A stretch of 37,675 nucleotides of DNA from positions 1 through 37,675 of IMG/VR virus record IMGVR_UViG_3300034407_000066; one strand, written 5' to 3'. Origin of the DNA: a virus. Below are positions 1 to 10,382 of this stretch, piece by piece. Position numbers and translations under genes: made by a program. The notes below the pieces were generated by a model that was not told where the DNA came from, searched no databases, and saw nothing but the letters and a program-made list of their open reading frames with translations. The number at the start of each line of letters is the position of its first letter. The stretch's first letter is position 1.

Positions 1-77
1 TGCTGCATTAGCAAAAACTGAAGCAGAAATGAAAGCTAATGGTTTAATTTATCGTGACCAATTAACTGACGCAGAAA
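1..77. repeat. Left copy of 77-bp terminal direct repeat
   Basis: Bases 1-77 are identical to 37522-37598. The protein frame is continuous across the join, so the repeat is the overlap of a circular or terminally redundant genome read linearly, not an internal duplication. An exact 77-base overlap is what a de Bruijn assembler with k=77 leaves on a circular contig (inference). It should be counted once, giving a 37,521-bp unit. Confidence 0.93.
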
Positions 78-3000
78 GAAAAGTACACGCCCGTAATGGT
101 AAAAAACCTATTAGGGATGGTGTTGCTATGACAGTAATTAACAGACCAACGGAAAATGAAAAATTACCAGTAATTAACACAGTAGTTACAACTGGGCCAT
201 CAACTATGTTGGTTCTTAATTCTTTAAAAAATACGCAAAATTTAGAAGATGATGACTTAGCTACTATAAACGAATTTGTGTCATTTATAGCTGCTATGGA
301 ATCTAGCAATAAAAATATACAAAATGAGGCAGGTACTAAAGGCGGTGTATTTCAAATAAAAAACGATGAAATAGTAGAATTAATCAATTATTACGGAAAC
401 ATAGCAAAAGCAGCTAATCCTGAATTTGTTATGCCTAAGTTTTTTGAAGCTGCATACGAACACAAAGATGCAACTAAATTATCATTAGACGCACAAAGAG
501 CATTAGCATTAGTAAAAATATTAATGAACCCTGATGCACAAGCATATGTACTGCAAGGTGCTAGAGGTGATAAAGATGCTCTTACAGAGTTATATACAAA
601 ATATTACAACCCTGCAGTAACAGTAGATAATTCTGCACGAATAGCTGAAATAGAAGCTAGACGTTTAGAAATAGAAGAAGCAATGAAAAATATAGATGTT
701 GGCATACAAGATTTTAGTGCTGATACTACAGGTGTAGTTAATCTTGATTTTGAAAATAGATCAATGGACATGTTTTTAAATGAATTAGATGACCTAAACG
801 CAGAAATGGATTTGTTGACACAAGGCACTAGAGATCAAGCTGCTTTTAATGAACGTGTTAATCAACACATGGGGTCATGGAATACACTAAACTATGAATA
901 TGAACTACCAATGCTAGCAACATGGGGTAGTGACATATTAAAGCCTGATGAAGACGATTGGGCTATAACTAAATTTATGAAGGATAGTTGGGCAGGCCGT
1001 AAGTTTGTTAAATATACAGGCGGTGCAGGTGACAAAAACGTATTTGGCGCAGGATATTCTATGTCCACAATGGGTCTTATACAAGCATATCACACTGCTA
1101 TTACCGAAGATGGCATAGACCCACAATTAGCATATGAACAAATATTTATGCACCAAGCACAAAACTTTCCGCAAGAAATAGTGCAAAGTGCTATTACTCT
1201 AACTGCTGATCTACCAATGATGGGTCTAGGATTTGTAACAGGTGCAGGTACAGGAATAGGATTAACAGCAGTTACAGGAGGTGCAGCAGCGCCTGCTACG
1301 CCATTTATAGCGTTAGGTTTTAGTTTTGGATTACCTGAAACAGTACGTGATGTGTATATGCGTGCTTTGTTAAATGGTGATGTAAACAACTTTGATGAAT
1401 TGCTAGATGAAATTATGCGTGTTCAATCGCTAAAAACATTTGGTAAATATACAACAGTTGGTGCAGCTACATACGGTACAGGTAAAGCTATTAAAGGTAT
1501 GGGTGGTAATCGTTACACACAAATGGCAGGTGAAGTAGGTACACTTGTTACATTGTCATCTGTTATGGAAGGCCAAGTACCTACTAGAAAAGATTTTGCA
1601 CATGCTGCTGTATTAATATTTGGATTGCACGGTGCAGCAAGTGGTATTAACAAACTTTACCATGTTTACAAAAAATATGGCGTACATCCGCGTGATATGG
1701 AAACATTGTCACAAAGACGTGAAGATGTAAAAACTGATCTATTAGACCCAGATATTGTAGAACCTAGGGCGCTAGCAGAACTTAACGAAGTATTTATTAC
1801 AGGTCTTGAAGAAAAGGCAGGTATTAAAATTGTTGAGCCATCTAAAGTAAAACCTAATGAAAAAGTAGCTATTGAGCCAACTGGTTCAAAAGAAGGTACT
1901 GTATTAAACAGGCAGGAAGTAAATGGTGAGGTAATATTAGAAGTAAAACTTGATAATGGTGATGTAGTACATGTCAAAGAGATTGATGTGCGTGTACCTA
2001 TGGAATCAGTTAATGAAGTAGTTACGGTTAAAAAAGATGGCAAAATAGAAATTACTGAAAAAATAGAAACTAATTTTGCTGAAAAACAAACTAAAGGTGA
2101 ATTTAATACAGATATTGTTGAGGTAAACGCAAGAAAAGCTGAAATAGCTAAAGATAAATTAAGTATAAAAATACCTGAAAAAATAGCTAATGACATTAGA
2201 CTTGTATCTAAAACAGAAACAGTAATTAAATCTAATGAAACTATTGGTACGCCTGATGTATTTGTAAATGTCAAAGCAATGCCTGATATTGCAAACACTA
2301 TACAAACAAATCTTACAAAACCAAAAGTACAACTTAAAAATACTAGCGAAGTAATTACACAAAACTTTAAAGAAGTTACTAAACAAGATGCTATTACTAA
2401 GGTGCAAGAGGTGTTTCATGTGAAACAAAATGGGCCTAGTAAAGTAAAAGTTGATAGTATTGTATATCGTACTAACAAAGGTCAAAACATTGTATTTCCT
2501 AGAAGTGTTGTAGAAAATTTAACAACATACAAATACAAAACAAAAGATGGAAAAATAGAAACAGGACAAACTAAATTTGGTGTTATTGATAACATTTTAG
2601 TTGTTTTAGAAAAAGATTTACAAGTTTACAAAGGCAAAATACTTGCAGCAGTTAGAGGTGAAAAAGCTACAGGCGCGTTAGATCATCAAGCTAATAGCTA
2701 CTACAGAACACACATATCTAAAAAAGACCGTGTATTTCCTGATACAGACAACACATTCCGTACAGATGAAAGAGTATACAGCAGTAAAGGTGATGACACT
2801 TGGGGTGTACCTAATGAACCACCACCAGAAATGCCTGTAAACGCATCATACAAAAAACTTTATAACAATGCTAAAGGGCTAGACACCTTTGATCTTGTAG
2901 AATTAGTAGAGGTGCTAATTAACAAATTGCCTGTTACAGAGCGTATGAACAAAGCAGGTTTGCGTGGTTACTTTCAATACGGCAAAGTAGTTAACGGCAT

Positions 3001-6000
3001 ACCACAAAAAATGTCTAAACAAGAGTTAACTGTAGCTGTAAATAAAGCATTACAAGAAAACCCTAAAGATTTTACTATGACACTTGCTCACGAAATAGGG
3101 CATTTGATTGATTACCTGCCTGCAGAAACTATGAAAAAAGGTAATATTCTAGGTTCTATGGCTGCCCTAAAAGGGTACATGAATAAATGGATTGACGGTA
3201 AAGCTGACGGTGCAAAACCATTAAGCCAACCAGAAATTAATGCGCTTAAAAAGGCTGCTGAAAAAGAAGCACAAGTAAAAGAACCTAAGATTGACAAAGA
3301 AATTAAAGAAGACCTAGCAATTACGCCAGAAAAAATCTTAGACATATTCCGTGACCCAGACATTAGAAATAAAATAGACAAAGAGTTTTATGATGCGTTT
3401 GTTAAATTAGATGGCAAACTTAAAAAACTAATTACTAAAAGTGCTATGCGTGGAATGATTGACCCGCATATTAAATCTTTAGTTGACCGTATAAATGGTA
3501 AAAAACCAACATCTGAAGCTGAAGCTAAAATGGGTGAGCAAGCTGCAGAAATATTTAAACGTAAGTTTGAAGCAGAAATTAGAGAAAGAGGGCTAGTAAG
3601 TAGGCAAGAAATTACACAAGAATTAGTTAAATTATCAGCATTGTGGAAACCATTTAACAGACAGGCTGACCCTAACTATACAGCATACAGAGATAATCCG
3701 CGTGAATTAATGGCTGACTTTATGATGGCCTATCTATTACGCCCAAAATGGACAATGCTTAATGCACCTAAATCATGGCAGTTGTTTAACTACCATATGT
3801 ACAAGCGTCCTGAAGTCAAAGCACAATACGAAAAAGTACAAAACGAAATAAACCAAGGTTCAGATGCACGTTATTCATCAATGGTAACGCGTATATCTAA
3901 CAAGTTTGTAGACAGTAAAATTAAAATATTTGATGGCATGGAACGAGCATGGCAACCAAATAAATTTGACGGTATACAACTAGACTTTTTAGATACAATG
4001 GCTTGGTTTTATAGACGTTTTGGTGGCCAGAACGGTATGTGGGGTAAAAACAAAACTGGTAACAGCCGTTGGATGGACAAAGAAACTATGAACCTAAATG
4101 CCCGTATGGAAAACTACAGGTATAGACATGCAGGTATGCAAAGGTATGTAGAAACAATAGATGCCCAAGTTATTAGACCAGTAGAAGCAGCAGGTTACAA
4201 TTCTAGTATGTTGTCTACATTGTTGTTGTTAAGAAACTTAGCTGTATCACAACAACGTATGGGTAAAGCAAATCCTATGGGTCTGTGGGCGCAAATTAAA
4301 GCCATGGGCAAAGAAGGTGAAGCTATTGCTAATGAATTTATAGGTGAGCGTACACCGCTACAAGCCTATGAGTTTATGGCTAAAGAACATCCTATCCTAG
4401 ATCAAGCTGCTACTAAATTTTATGAATTACGTAAAACATATGTGCATCCATTGATTAAAGAAAGTAAAGCGTTTGACAAAGAAACTTTAGATAAAATTAT
4501 TAACAATGAAGAATACATAACATTTAACGTTCTTGAATTTGCACTAAAAAGATTAGACAGATCAGGTGGTGCTAATATTTCATCAGCATCATTTAGCAAA
4601 CAAACTACAGGTACAATGGCAGACATTGTAGACCCATTGTTAGCAACTATACAAAAAGATTCACTGTTAATGAGTGAGTTAAAACGTAACCGTATGATAC
4701 ATGATTCAATTTTGTGGATGCAAAAAAACAAAGATTGGATTGAAACGTTTGATGAAGGCCGTATGGTCAAAGCAGGCTATGTTAAGTATGGAACATGGAA
4801 AGATGTAACAGTACAAAAAGCTAAATACATTGACAAAGGTAAAGTAGAACCGCCACCTGCAGGCATGGAAACTATAGCATTTATGCTTAATGGTAAGTAC
4901 CGATATTACCATGTAAACAAATTTGCAGCAGCAGCATTTAAAAGAAATCCACACGAATTTGTAGGTGCTATGACGTATATGGCATCAACAAATAATTTCT
5001 TTAGAACAATATTTACAGAATACAATCCGTATTTCTGGGCTAAAAACCATTTTAGAGATACAGGCAGGTCTGTAAGAAATTTACCTAAAGCTAGATATTT
5101 TGATTTTGCAGGAGGTGGTAAACATTCAATTGTTAAATATTGGTTTAAGGCTCTAAAACCTACTTGGAAATCTATTATGGGTAATAGAAAGGGTACAGAG
5201 TTAACTAATTGGATGGAAAACCAAGGCTTTCTAATATCGCAAATGGAAGGCTACAGAGGTAAAGCAGGTGAAGCTGCAATACAAGAAATGTTTAAAAAGG
5301 GTATTCTTACACCCGATCAATTTGTTGTAGAAAAAATGTTGCAACGTATGTCACCTAAAGAATACGCAACATTCTATGACAAAACTATGGGTAGATTTTT
5401 TCAAGCAATTAGTGATTTTGCTAAATTTCAAGAACGTTCACATAAAGTTGCAGGTACTATGTATCTTAAAGATATGATTGAACGTGGTGAAATAAGCATG
5501 TCTACACAAGAAATGATGCTTAAAATACAAAGTGATGTAGGTTCACCAAGTTTCTTACGTACAGCAAAATATCACCAAGTAACAAACAATCTATTTATTT
5601 TTTCTAATGCTATGAAAGAAGGTATTAGAGGTGACTATGTTAGATTACGTGAAGACCCTTTATCTGTAACATCTAAATTTGTAGCATATAACGTAGCGCC
5701 TAAATTAATACAGAAAGCTATGAAATATGGTATATTTGGTACAGCACTAGCTACATTCTATGCAGGTGTAAACGATTATGATGAGCAAAATTATATTGTC
5801 ATACCATTAGGTTATACCAAATCAGGTAAACCTATTTACTTTCGTATACCGCAAGATGAATCAGCTAGAGTTATGAACGGCTTTATTGGTCTTGTTGCAG
5901 AAAAAGCATTTGGTAATGGTGAGATAGGAGTACAAAATTTTATGAAAGCATTAGAAAGTGATGTAATGCCAAGCCTAAACCCTATTATTCCATTAATTGC

Positions 6001-6598
6001 AGATACTATTGAATTTGCAAGTGGCGGCAATCCTATGGATAAATTTAGAGGTCAATACGCCCTAGATGAAGATGTATGGAAAGCACAAAATAATAAGACA
6101 AAAGTTGAAGCATTGAAATATATGTGGAATACTTACGGTGGGTCAAGCATCTATAGACTAAGATCAGATGACCCAACAGAGATTGTAGATGAATTAGAAG
6201 AAATACTAGGTATACCGCTAGCAGGTCAATTAGCTAACGTGTTTATTAAGGTAGGTGAACACCCTGTAAAAGCGGATATATTTAAAGACTTTAAATTGCT
6301 TGATAGAGAAAAGAGCAGAGAAAGCCTAGTCTTCAAAGATGCAATGAAAAAAATACTAAGTAAGGATGATACGCCATTAACGGAAGATGAAATAAAAGTG
6401 ATTGCAAAACGTAGCGATTATATTAAAAACAATGTAATGTTACGTAACATGATAGGTAAGGTAACAGGTGGTACAGATTTGCTGCAAATGTTAATTAGCG
6501 AGGATGATATAAAGAAGAAAGCATTGATAATTAAAAATATATCAGAGTTTGTTCAAGAGAACCCTGCAGATTTTCCTCTGTTGTTTGTTGAAGAATGA
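2..6598 (+). CDS. Giant internal virion/ejection protein, main part (5' end at right end of window)
   Basis: This is the bulk of a 2359-aa protein whose true start is at 37040; the ATG at 29 is internal (residue 171). By position after two other internal virion proteins and before the tail fibre it is the gp16-like ejection protein, expected to enter the host envelope ahead of DNA. A lysozyme/transglycosylase-like motif is visible: FIAAMESSN with a candidate catalytic Glu (full-length residue 261) followed by GGVFQI. An Ala/Gly-rich hydrophobic stretch lies at about nt 1180-1345. A zinc-peptidase motif HEIGH (residues 1191-1195, nt 3089-3103) is followed about 200 residues later by NPRELMADF, a likely third metal ligand. 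The C-terminal third (NPYFWAKNHFRDTGR; VIPLGYTKSGKPIYFRIP) resembles large polyvalent-protein-associated regions. The 1320-aa T7 gp16 is much shorter. The domain calls are from motifs only. Confidence 0.88.
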   Translation, partial: AALAKTEAEMKANGLIYRDQLTDAERKVHARNGKKPIRDGVAMTVINRPTENEKLPVINTVVTTGPSTMLVLNSLKNTQNLEDDDLATINEFVSFIAAMESSNKNIQNEAGTKGGVFQIKNDEIVELINYYGNIAKAANPEFVMPKFFEAAYEHKDATKLSLDAQRALALVKILMNPDAQAYVLQGARGDKDALTELYTKYYNPAVTVDNSARIAEIEARRLEIEEAMKNIDVGIQDFSADTTGVVNLDFENRSMDMFLNELDDLNAEMDLLTQGTRDQAAFNERVNQHMGSWNTLNYEYELPMLATWGSDILKPDEDDWAITKFMKDSWAGRKFVKYTGGAGDKNVFGAGYSMSTMGLIQAYHTAITEDGIDPQLAYEQIFMHQAQNFPQEIVQSAITLTADLPMMGLGFVTGAGTGIGLTAVTGGAAAPATPFIALGFSFGLPETVRDVYMRALLNGDVNNFDELLDEIMRVQSLKTFGKYTTVGAATYGTGKAIKGMGGNRYTQMAGEVGTLVTLSSVMEGQVPTRKDFAHAAVLIFGLHGAASGINKLYHVYKKYGVHPRDMETLSQRREDVKTDLLDPDIVEPRALAELNEVFITGLEEKAGIKIVEPSKVKPNEKVAIEPTGSKEGTVLNRQEVNGEVILEVKLDNGDVVHVKEIDVRVPMESVNEVVTVKKDGKIEITEKIETNFAEKQTKGEFNTDIVEVNARKAEIAKDKLSIKIPEKIANDIRLVSKTETVIKSNETIGTPDVFVNVKAMPDIANTIQTNLTKPKVQLKNTSEVITQNFKEVTKQDAITKVQEVFHVKQNGPSKVKVDSIVYRTNKGQNIVFPRSVVENLTTYKYKTKDGKIETGQTKFGVIDNILVVLEKDLQVYKGKILAAVRGEKATGALDHQANSYYRTHISKKDRVFPDTDNTFRTDERVYSSKGDDTWGVPNEPPPEMPVNASYKKLYNNAKGLDTFDLVELVEVLINKLPVTERMNKAGLRGYFQYGKVVNGIPQKMSKQELTVAVNKALQENPKDFTMTLAHEIGHLIDYLPAETMKKGNILGSMAALKGYMNKWIDGKADGAKPLSQPEINALKKAAEKEAQVKEPKIDKEIKEDLAITPEKILDIFRDPDIRNKIDKEFYDAFVKLDGKLKKLITKSAMRGMIDPHIKSLVDRINGKKPTSEAEAKMGEQAAEIFKRKFEAEIRERGLVSRQEITQELVKLSALWKPFNRQADPNYTAYRDNPRELMADFMMAYLLRPKWTMLNAPKSWQLFNYHMYKRPEVKAQYEKVQNEINQGSDARYSSMVTRISNKFVDSKIKIFDGMERAWQPNKFDGIQLDFLDTMAWFYRRFGGQNGMWGKNKTGNSRWMDKETMNLNARMENYRYRHAGMQRYVETIDAQVIRPVEAAGYNSSMLSTLLLLRNLAVSQQRMGKANPMGLWAQIKAMGKEGEAIANEFIGERTPLQAYEFMAKEHPILDQAATKFYELRKTYVHPLIKESKAFDKETLDKIINNEEYITFNVLEFALKRLDRSGGANISSASFSKQTTGTMADIVDPLLATIQKDSLLMSELKRNRMIHDSILWMQKNKDWIETFDEGRMVKAGYVKYGTWKDVTVQKAKYIDKGKVEPPPAGMETIAFMLNGKYRYYHVNKFAAAAFKRNPHEFVGAMTYMASTNNFFRTIFTEYNPYFWAKNHFRDTGRSVRNLPKARYFDFAGGGKHSIVKYWFKALKPTWKSIMGNRKGTELTNWMENQGFLISQMEGYRGKAGEAAIQEMFKKGILTPDQFVVEKMLQRMSPKEYATFYDKTMGRFFQAISDFAKFQERSHKVAGTMYLKDMIERGEISMSTQEMMLKIQSDVGSPSFLRTAKYHQVTNNLFIFSNAMKEGIRGDYVRLREDPLSVTSKFVAYNVAPKLIQKAMKYGIFGTALATFYAGVNDYDEQNYIVIPLGYTKSGKPIYFRIPQDESARVMNGFIGLVAEKAFGNGEIGVQNFMKALESDVMPSLNPIIPLIADTIEFASGGNPMDKFRGQYALDEDVWKAQNNKTKVEALKYMWNTYGGSSIYRLRSDDPTEIVDELEEILGIPLAGQLANVFIKVGEHPVKADIFKDFKLLDREKSRESLVFKDAMKKILSKDDTPLTEDEIKVIAKRSDYIKNNVMLRNMIGKVTGGTDLLQMLISEDDIKKKALIIKNISEFVQENPADFPLLFVEE

Positions 6599-6619
6599 TG
6601 ATATGATAGGAGTAAAGAA

Positions 6620-9600
6620 ATGACTATATCAACTACAAATATAAAAAACAGTTACAGTGGTAACGGTAGTCAAACTGTCTTTGCATATACGTTCAAAATA
6701 TTGGCAGATGCCGATATACAGGTAATTATCAGAGCAGCTACAGGTACTGAAACTGTCAAAAGTTTGACAACACACTACACTGTTAGTGGTGCAGGTTCAG
6801 CATCTGGTGGTAACGTAACTTTTACATCAGGCAATGTACCAACAAATACAGAAACAGTAGTTATACGAAGAACAACAACTAAGACACAAGCAGTTGATCT
6901 TGTTGAAAATGACCCATTTACGGCAGAAACAGTAGAAGGTGCATTTGACAGATCAGTAATGATTGGCCAAGAGATTGATGAAGAAGTAGGCCGATCAATT
7001 AAATTATCACGTACAAATACAATGACATCTACAGAGTTTACAGTAGATGCAACAACCCGTGCAAATAAAATTCTAGCTTTTGATGGTAATGGTGAGATTG
7101 CTGTTACACAGGAATTAGGTACTTACAAAGGAAACTGGGGTGCTTCAACCGATTACAAAGCACGTGATTTAGTAAAAGATACTTCAACAAATAATATTTT
7201 TATAGCTAACACAGCACATACATCATCAGGTTCAGAACCGCTTACTACAAACACAGACAGTGCTAAATGGGATTTAATTGTAGACGCAGCATCAGCATCT
7301 ACTTCAGCCACAGCAGCAGCTACAAGTGCCACAGCATCGGCTACAAGCGCTACAGCATCTGCAAGCAGCGCAACAGCAGCAGCCGCATCAGAAACAGCAG
7401 CAGCGTCTAGCGAAACAGCAGCAGCATCAAGTCAAACTGCAGCCGCAAGTAGTCAGACAGCAGCCGCCTCAAGTGCAACTGCAGCAGCAGGAAGTGCTAG
7501 TGCAGCAGCAGCAACGTTTGATCTATTTGATGATGCGTACCTTGGTGCAAAGTCTAGCAACCCTTCAGTAGATAATGATGGTAACGCATTAGCAGATGGT
7601 GCATTGTATTTTGATACAACAAATGATGTTATGAAAGTTTACAATCTTTCTAACACTACATGGTTACAACTAACACCTACAGTTACAAACCAGACCAATA
7701 TCAATACCGTTGCAGCCCGTGACGCTGATATAGGTACAGTAGCCTTACGAGATGCGGATATAGGAACAGTAGCAGCGCGTGATGCAGATATAGGTGCATT
7801 GGCTGATATTGAAGATGGCACAACAGCAACTAACGCAGTATCGAATGCAGGTAACAACACTACCAACATCACAACAGTTGCAGGACAGATTTCACCAACT
7901 AACAATATTGCAACCGTAGCAGCAGCAGATACAAATATTTCAAACGTTGCAGGTCAAATATCGCCAACAAATAATATTGCGACAGTAGCAGGGGCAAATG
8001 CCAACATTACTACCGTTGCAAATAATTTAACTGGTTCTAACACAATTGGCACAGTAGCGGGTCTAAACACAGAGATTGCTGCACTTGGCCCAATATCGGC
8101 TGATATTACAACAGCAGCAACTAATGTTACTGATATTACTAACTTTGCAGATGTGTATATTGGAGCATCAGCAACAGCACCTACAGCAAGAGCAGATTCA
8201 TCAGCCCTTCAAGTAGGTGATTTGTACTTTGATACAGCCACAGACACGATGAAAGTTTACTCATCTGGCGGGTGGGTATCTACAGGGTCTAGCGTTAATG
8301 GCACTGCAGATCGTTTTCATTACAGCGTATCTTCTAGCACAACAACAATTACTGGTGCAGATGATAGCGGTGATGTGTTGGCCTACGATGCGGGATATGT
8401 CGATGTGTACCTTAACGGTGTGCGTATGTCTGAAGGCGACATCACAGCAACATCAGGTACAAGCATTGTATTTTCTAGTGCAATTGGTGCATCAGGAACA
8501 GATGAAGTTGATATTGTAGCCTACGGTACATTTGCACTATCTAACTTTAGTATTAACGATGCTAACGATGTATCAACTACAGGCGTAACAAACGGACAAG
8601 TATTAGCCTATAACAGTACAAGCACAAATTTTGAACCATCAACAATCAGCACAGATGTGGTTAGTGACACGACTCCACAGTTAGGCGGCGATCTTGATGG
8701 TAATGGAAACACTATTGACCTAACTGGCAACACTGAATCATTTGGTCTACCAGTAGGTACTACTGCACAAGCACCAACAGCATCTGCATCTAAAGGCCAT
8801 ATTCGTTTTAATGATGATGATGATATTATTTATTATTCTGATGGTGTAGATTGGAAAAAAGTATCTGCAGTTATTCCTGCTTTAACATCAGTTAGCGGAA
8901 CACTTTATTCAGGATATACAACAAGCATTTCTCTTGTTGGTACAGGATTTTTATCAAGTAATTTAGTTGTTACATTTACTCATTTAGGAACGGATTACAA
9001 TACAACGGTAACTCCTGCGTCAGATACAAGCGCAACTGCAACTACTCCTGCGGGATTAGTAAGCGCAATATCATCTGGGGATACTGTAACAATAAAAGTT
9101 ACAAACAGTGATGGCGGAATATCTGGAACGCAATCAATAACAGTTACAGCACTTCCAACTGGAGGAACAATATCAAACTCTGGTGGTTATCGTATTCACA
9201 CATTTACATCATCTGGAACATTTACTAATGCAGCAACATTATCAAATGTTGAATATTTAGTAGTAGCAGGCGGTGGCGGTGGCGGTGGTCACGCAGCAGG
9301 TGCAGGCGGAGGGGCAGGCGGTTATCGTTGTTCTGTTACTGGCGAAAATTCTGGAGGCGGTAATAGCGCAGAATCTAAATTAACTTTATCTGCATCATCG
9401 CACACTGTAACTATTGGCGCAGGTGGTAACGGTGGCGATTCCAATAACAATTCAAGAACCAATGGTTCTAATTCAGTATTTGCTTCTATTGCGTCAACTG
9501 GTGGTGGATACGGTGGAGGTGGAACAGGTACTACGGCAGGCGCGTCTGGCGGTTCAGGCGGTGGCGGTAGCGCACAAAACACAGCAGGTTCATCAGGAAC

Positions 9601-9982
9601 ATCTGGTCAAGGATATGCAGGCGGTAATGGTAACGCAAACCCGCCATTAGCAGGCGGTGGTGGAGGAGCAGGAGCAGCAGGTTCAGCGGCAACTGGTTCA
9701 AACTCAGGCGCAGGCGGTATTGGTGTTGCTTCATCAATTACAGGCTCATCTGTGTACAGAGCAGGTGGTGGTGGTGGTGGCTCACATGCTAATTATCCTG
9801 CAGGAGCAGGTGGTAATGGAGGCGGTGGCGCAGGTTCATCATTTGTTTGTAATAACACAGCACCCGCAGGCACAGCAAATACTGGCGGTGGCGGTGGAGG
9901 AGCAGGCGGTCAAAATGGCGTTTGTCCTGCTTCTGGCGGTAACGGAGGTTCTGGTATTGTAATTGTCAGATACCAATTGTAA
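6620..9982 (+). CDS. Tail fibre/adhesin with T7-fibre N-terminus and glycine-rich tip
   Basis: This 1120-aa protein is the likely receptor-binding fibre. Residues 1-160 match the T7 tail-fibre N-terminal domain pattern (ISTTNIKNSYSGNGSQTVF, then VENDPFTAETVEGAFDR), which docks on the tail. Residues 220-300 are an Ala/Ser/Thr low-complexity linker with AASSQTAA-type repeats. Residues 363-392 are three tandem copies of TVA(A/L)RDADIG. Two copies of a module ending in LYFDTxxDxMKVY occur near residues 300-350 and 510-555. Residues 750-850 look like an IPT/TIG immunoglobulin-like domain. Residues 850-1120 are a polyglycine-rich domain ending GSGIVIVRYQL, a signature of glycine-rich phage adhesin tips. 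An RBS (ATAGGAG) precedes the ATG. The codon mix appears to shift after about nt 8880, suggesting a swapped tip module (by eye only). Confidence 0.88.
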   Translation: MTISTTNIKNSYSGNGSQTVFAYTFKILADADIQVIIRAATGTETVKSLTTHYTVSGAGSASGGNVTFTSGNVPTNTETVVIRRTTTKTQAVDLVENDPFTAETVEGAFDRSVMIGQEIDEEVGRSIKLSRTNTMTSTEFTVDATTRANKILAFDGNGEIAVTQELGTYKGNWGASTDYKARDLVKDTSTNNIFIANTAHTSSGSEPLTTNTDSAKWDLIVDAASASTSATAAATSATASATSATASASSATAAAASETAAASSETAAASSQTAAASSQTAAASSATAAAGSASAAAATFDLFDDAYLGAKSSNPSVDNDGNALADGALYFDTTNDVMKVYNLSNTTWLQLTPTVTNQTNINTVAARDADIGTVALRDADIGTVAARDADIGALADIEDGTTATNAVSNAGNNTTNITTVAGQISPTNNIATVAAADTNISNVAGQISPTNNIATVAGANANITTVANNLTGSNTIGTVAGLNTEIAALGPISADITTAATNVTDITNFADVYIGASATAPTARADSSALQVGDLYFDTATDTMKVYSSGGWVSTGSSVNGTADRFHYSVSSSTTTITGADDSGDVLAYDAGYVDVYLNGVRMSEGDITATSGTSIVFSSAIGASGTDEVDIVAYGTFALSNFSINDANDVSTTGVTNGQVLAYNSTSTNFEPSTISTDVVSDTTPQLGGDLDGNGNTIDLTGNTESFGLPVGTTAQAPTASASKGHIRFNDDDDIIYYSDGVDWKKVSAVIPALTSVSGTLYSGYTTSISLVGTGFLSSNLVVTFTHLGTDYNTTVTPASDTSATATTPAGLVSAISSGDTVTIKVTNSDGGISGTQSITVTALPTGGTISNSGGYRIHTFTSSGTFTNAATLSNVEYLVVAGGGGGGGHAAGAGGGAGGYRCSVTGENSGGGNSAESKLTLSASSHTVTIGAGGNGGDSNNNSRTNGSNSVFASIASTGGGYGGGGTGTTAGASGGSGGGGSAQNTAGSSGTSGQGYAGGNGNANPPLAGGGGGAGAAGSAATGSNSGAGGIGVASSITGSSVYRAGGGGGGSHANYPAGAGGNGGGGAGSSFVCNNTAPAGTANTGGGGGGAGGQNGVCPASGGNGGSGIVIVRYQL
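7706..7795 (+). repeat. Three tandem 30-bp repeats within the tail fibre gene
   Basis: Three in-frame 30-bp units (7706-7735, 7736-7765, 7766-7795) encode TVAARDADIG, TVALRDADIG and TVAARDADIG. The amino acids are nearly identical while many third bases differ, so the protein repeat is old or under selection rather than a fresh slippage event. It probably forms a fibrous shaft segment. Confidence 0.85.
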
Positions 9983-9995
9983 GGAGGATATGTAA

Positions 9996-10382
9996 ATGGC
10001 TCATTATGCAAAAGTAAAAAACGGAATAGTGACACAAGTAATTGTTGCTGAACCAGAATTTTTTGTTGGTTTAGTAGAAACCGAAGCAGGTGAATGGGTA
10101 CAAACTTCTTATAACACTACTGGTGGCGTACATGTTGACCCTGAAACTGGATTAAATAGCGCAGATCAATCTAAAGCGTTACGAAAAAATTATGCAGGCG
10201 TAGGTTACCATTATGATGGAATAGGGTTTTATGCTCCGCAACCATTTAATAGTTGGACGCTAAATGAAACAACATATCTTTGGGAAGCGCCATTAGCATA
10301 TCCTACTGATGGTCTAGTTTATGTATGGGATGAAGATGCGTACCAAGCAGACAACACAACAGGATGGGTGGAGGTAACATAA
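9996..10382 (+). CDS. Conserved phage structural/fibre-associated protein, function unknown
   Basis: This 128-aa protein starts MAHYAKVKNGIVTQVIVAE and has a strong SD (AAGGAGG) before its ATG. The N-terminal YAKV(K/D)NGIVxxVIVAE pattern and the later G.GYxYD...FYAPQPF.SW.L segment are familiar from small proteins encoded beside tail-fibre genes in marine phages. It contains many aromatic residues and no transmembrane segment. It lies between the fibre gene (13 bp upstream) and a second adhesin-like gene, separated from the latter by a single base, so it is probably co-translated with the tail-tip proteins. A fibre accessory or virion protein is the best guess. No catalytic motif is visible. 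Confidence 0.7.
   Translation: MAHYAKVKNGIVTQVIVAEPEFFVGLVETEAGEWVQTSYNTTGGVHVDPETGLNSADQSKALRKNYAGVGYHYDGIGFYAPQPFNSWTLNETTYLWEAPLAYPTDGLVYVWDEDAYQADNTTGWVEVT

Noticed and set aside
2-6598. N4-like virion RNA polymerase as identity of the giant protein
   Set aside because: No polymerase motif was seen; the lysozyme-like and HEXXH motifs and the position after gp14/gp15-like genes fit an ejection protein.
9322-9962. Long overlapping ORFs on both strands within the glycine-rich part of the fibre gene
   Set aside because: They are proline-, glutamine- or valine-rich frame shadows of the GGN-repeat coding sequence.
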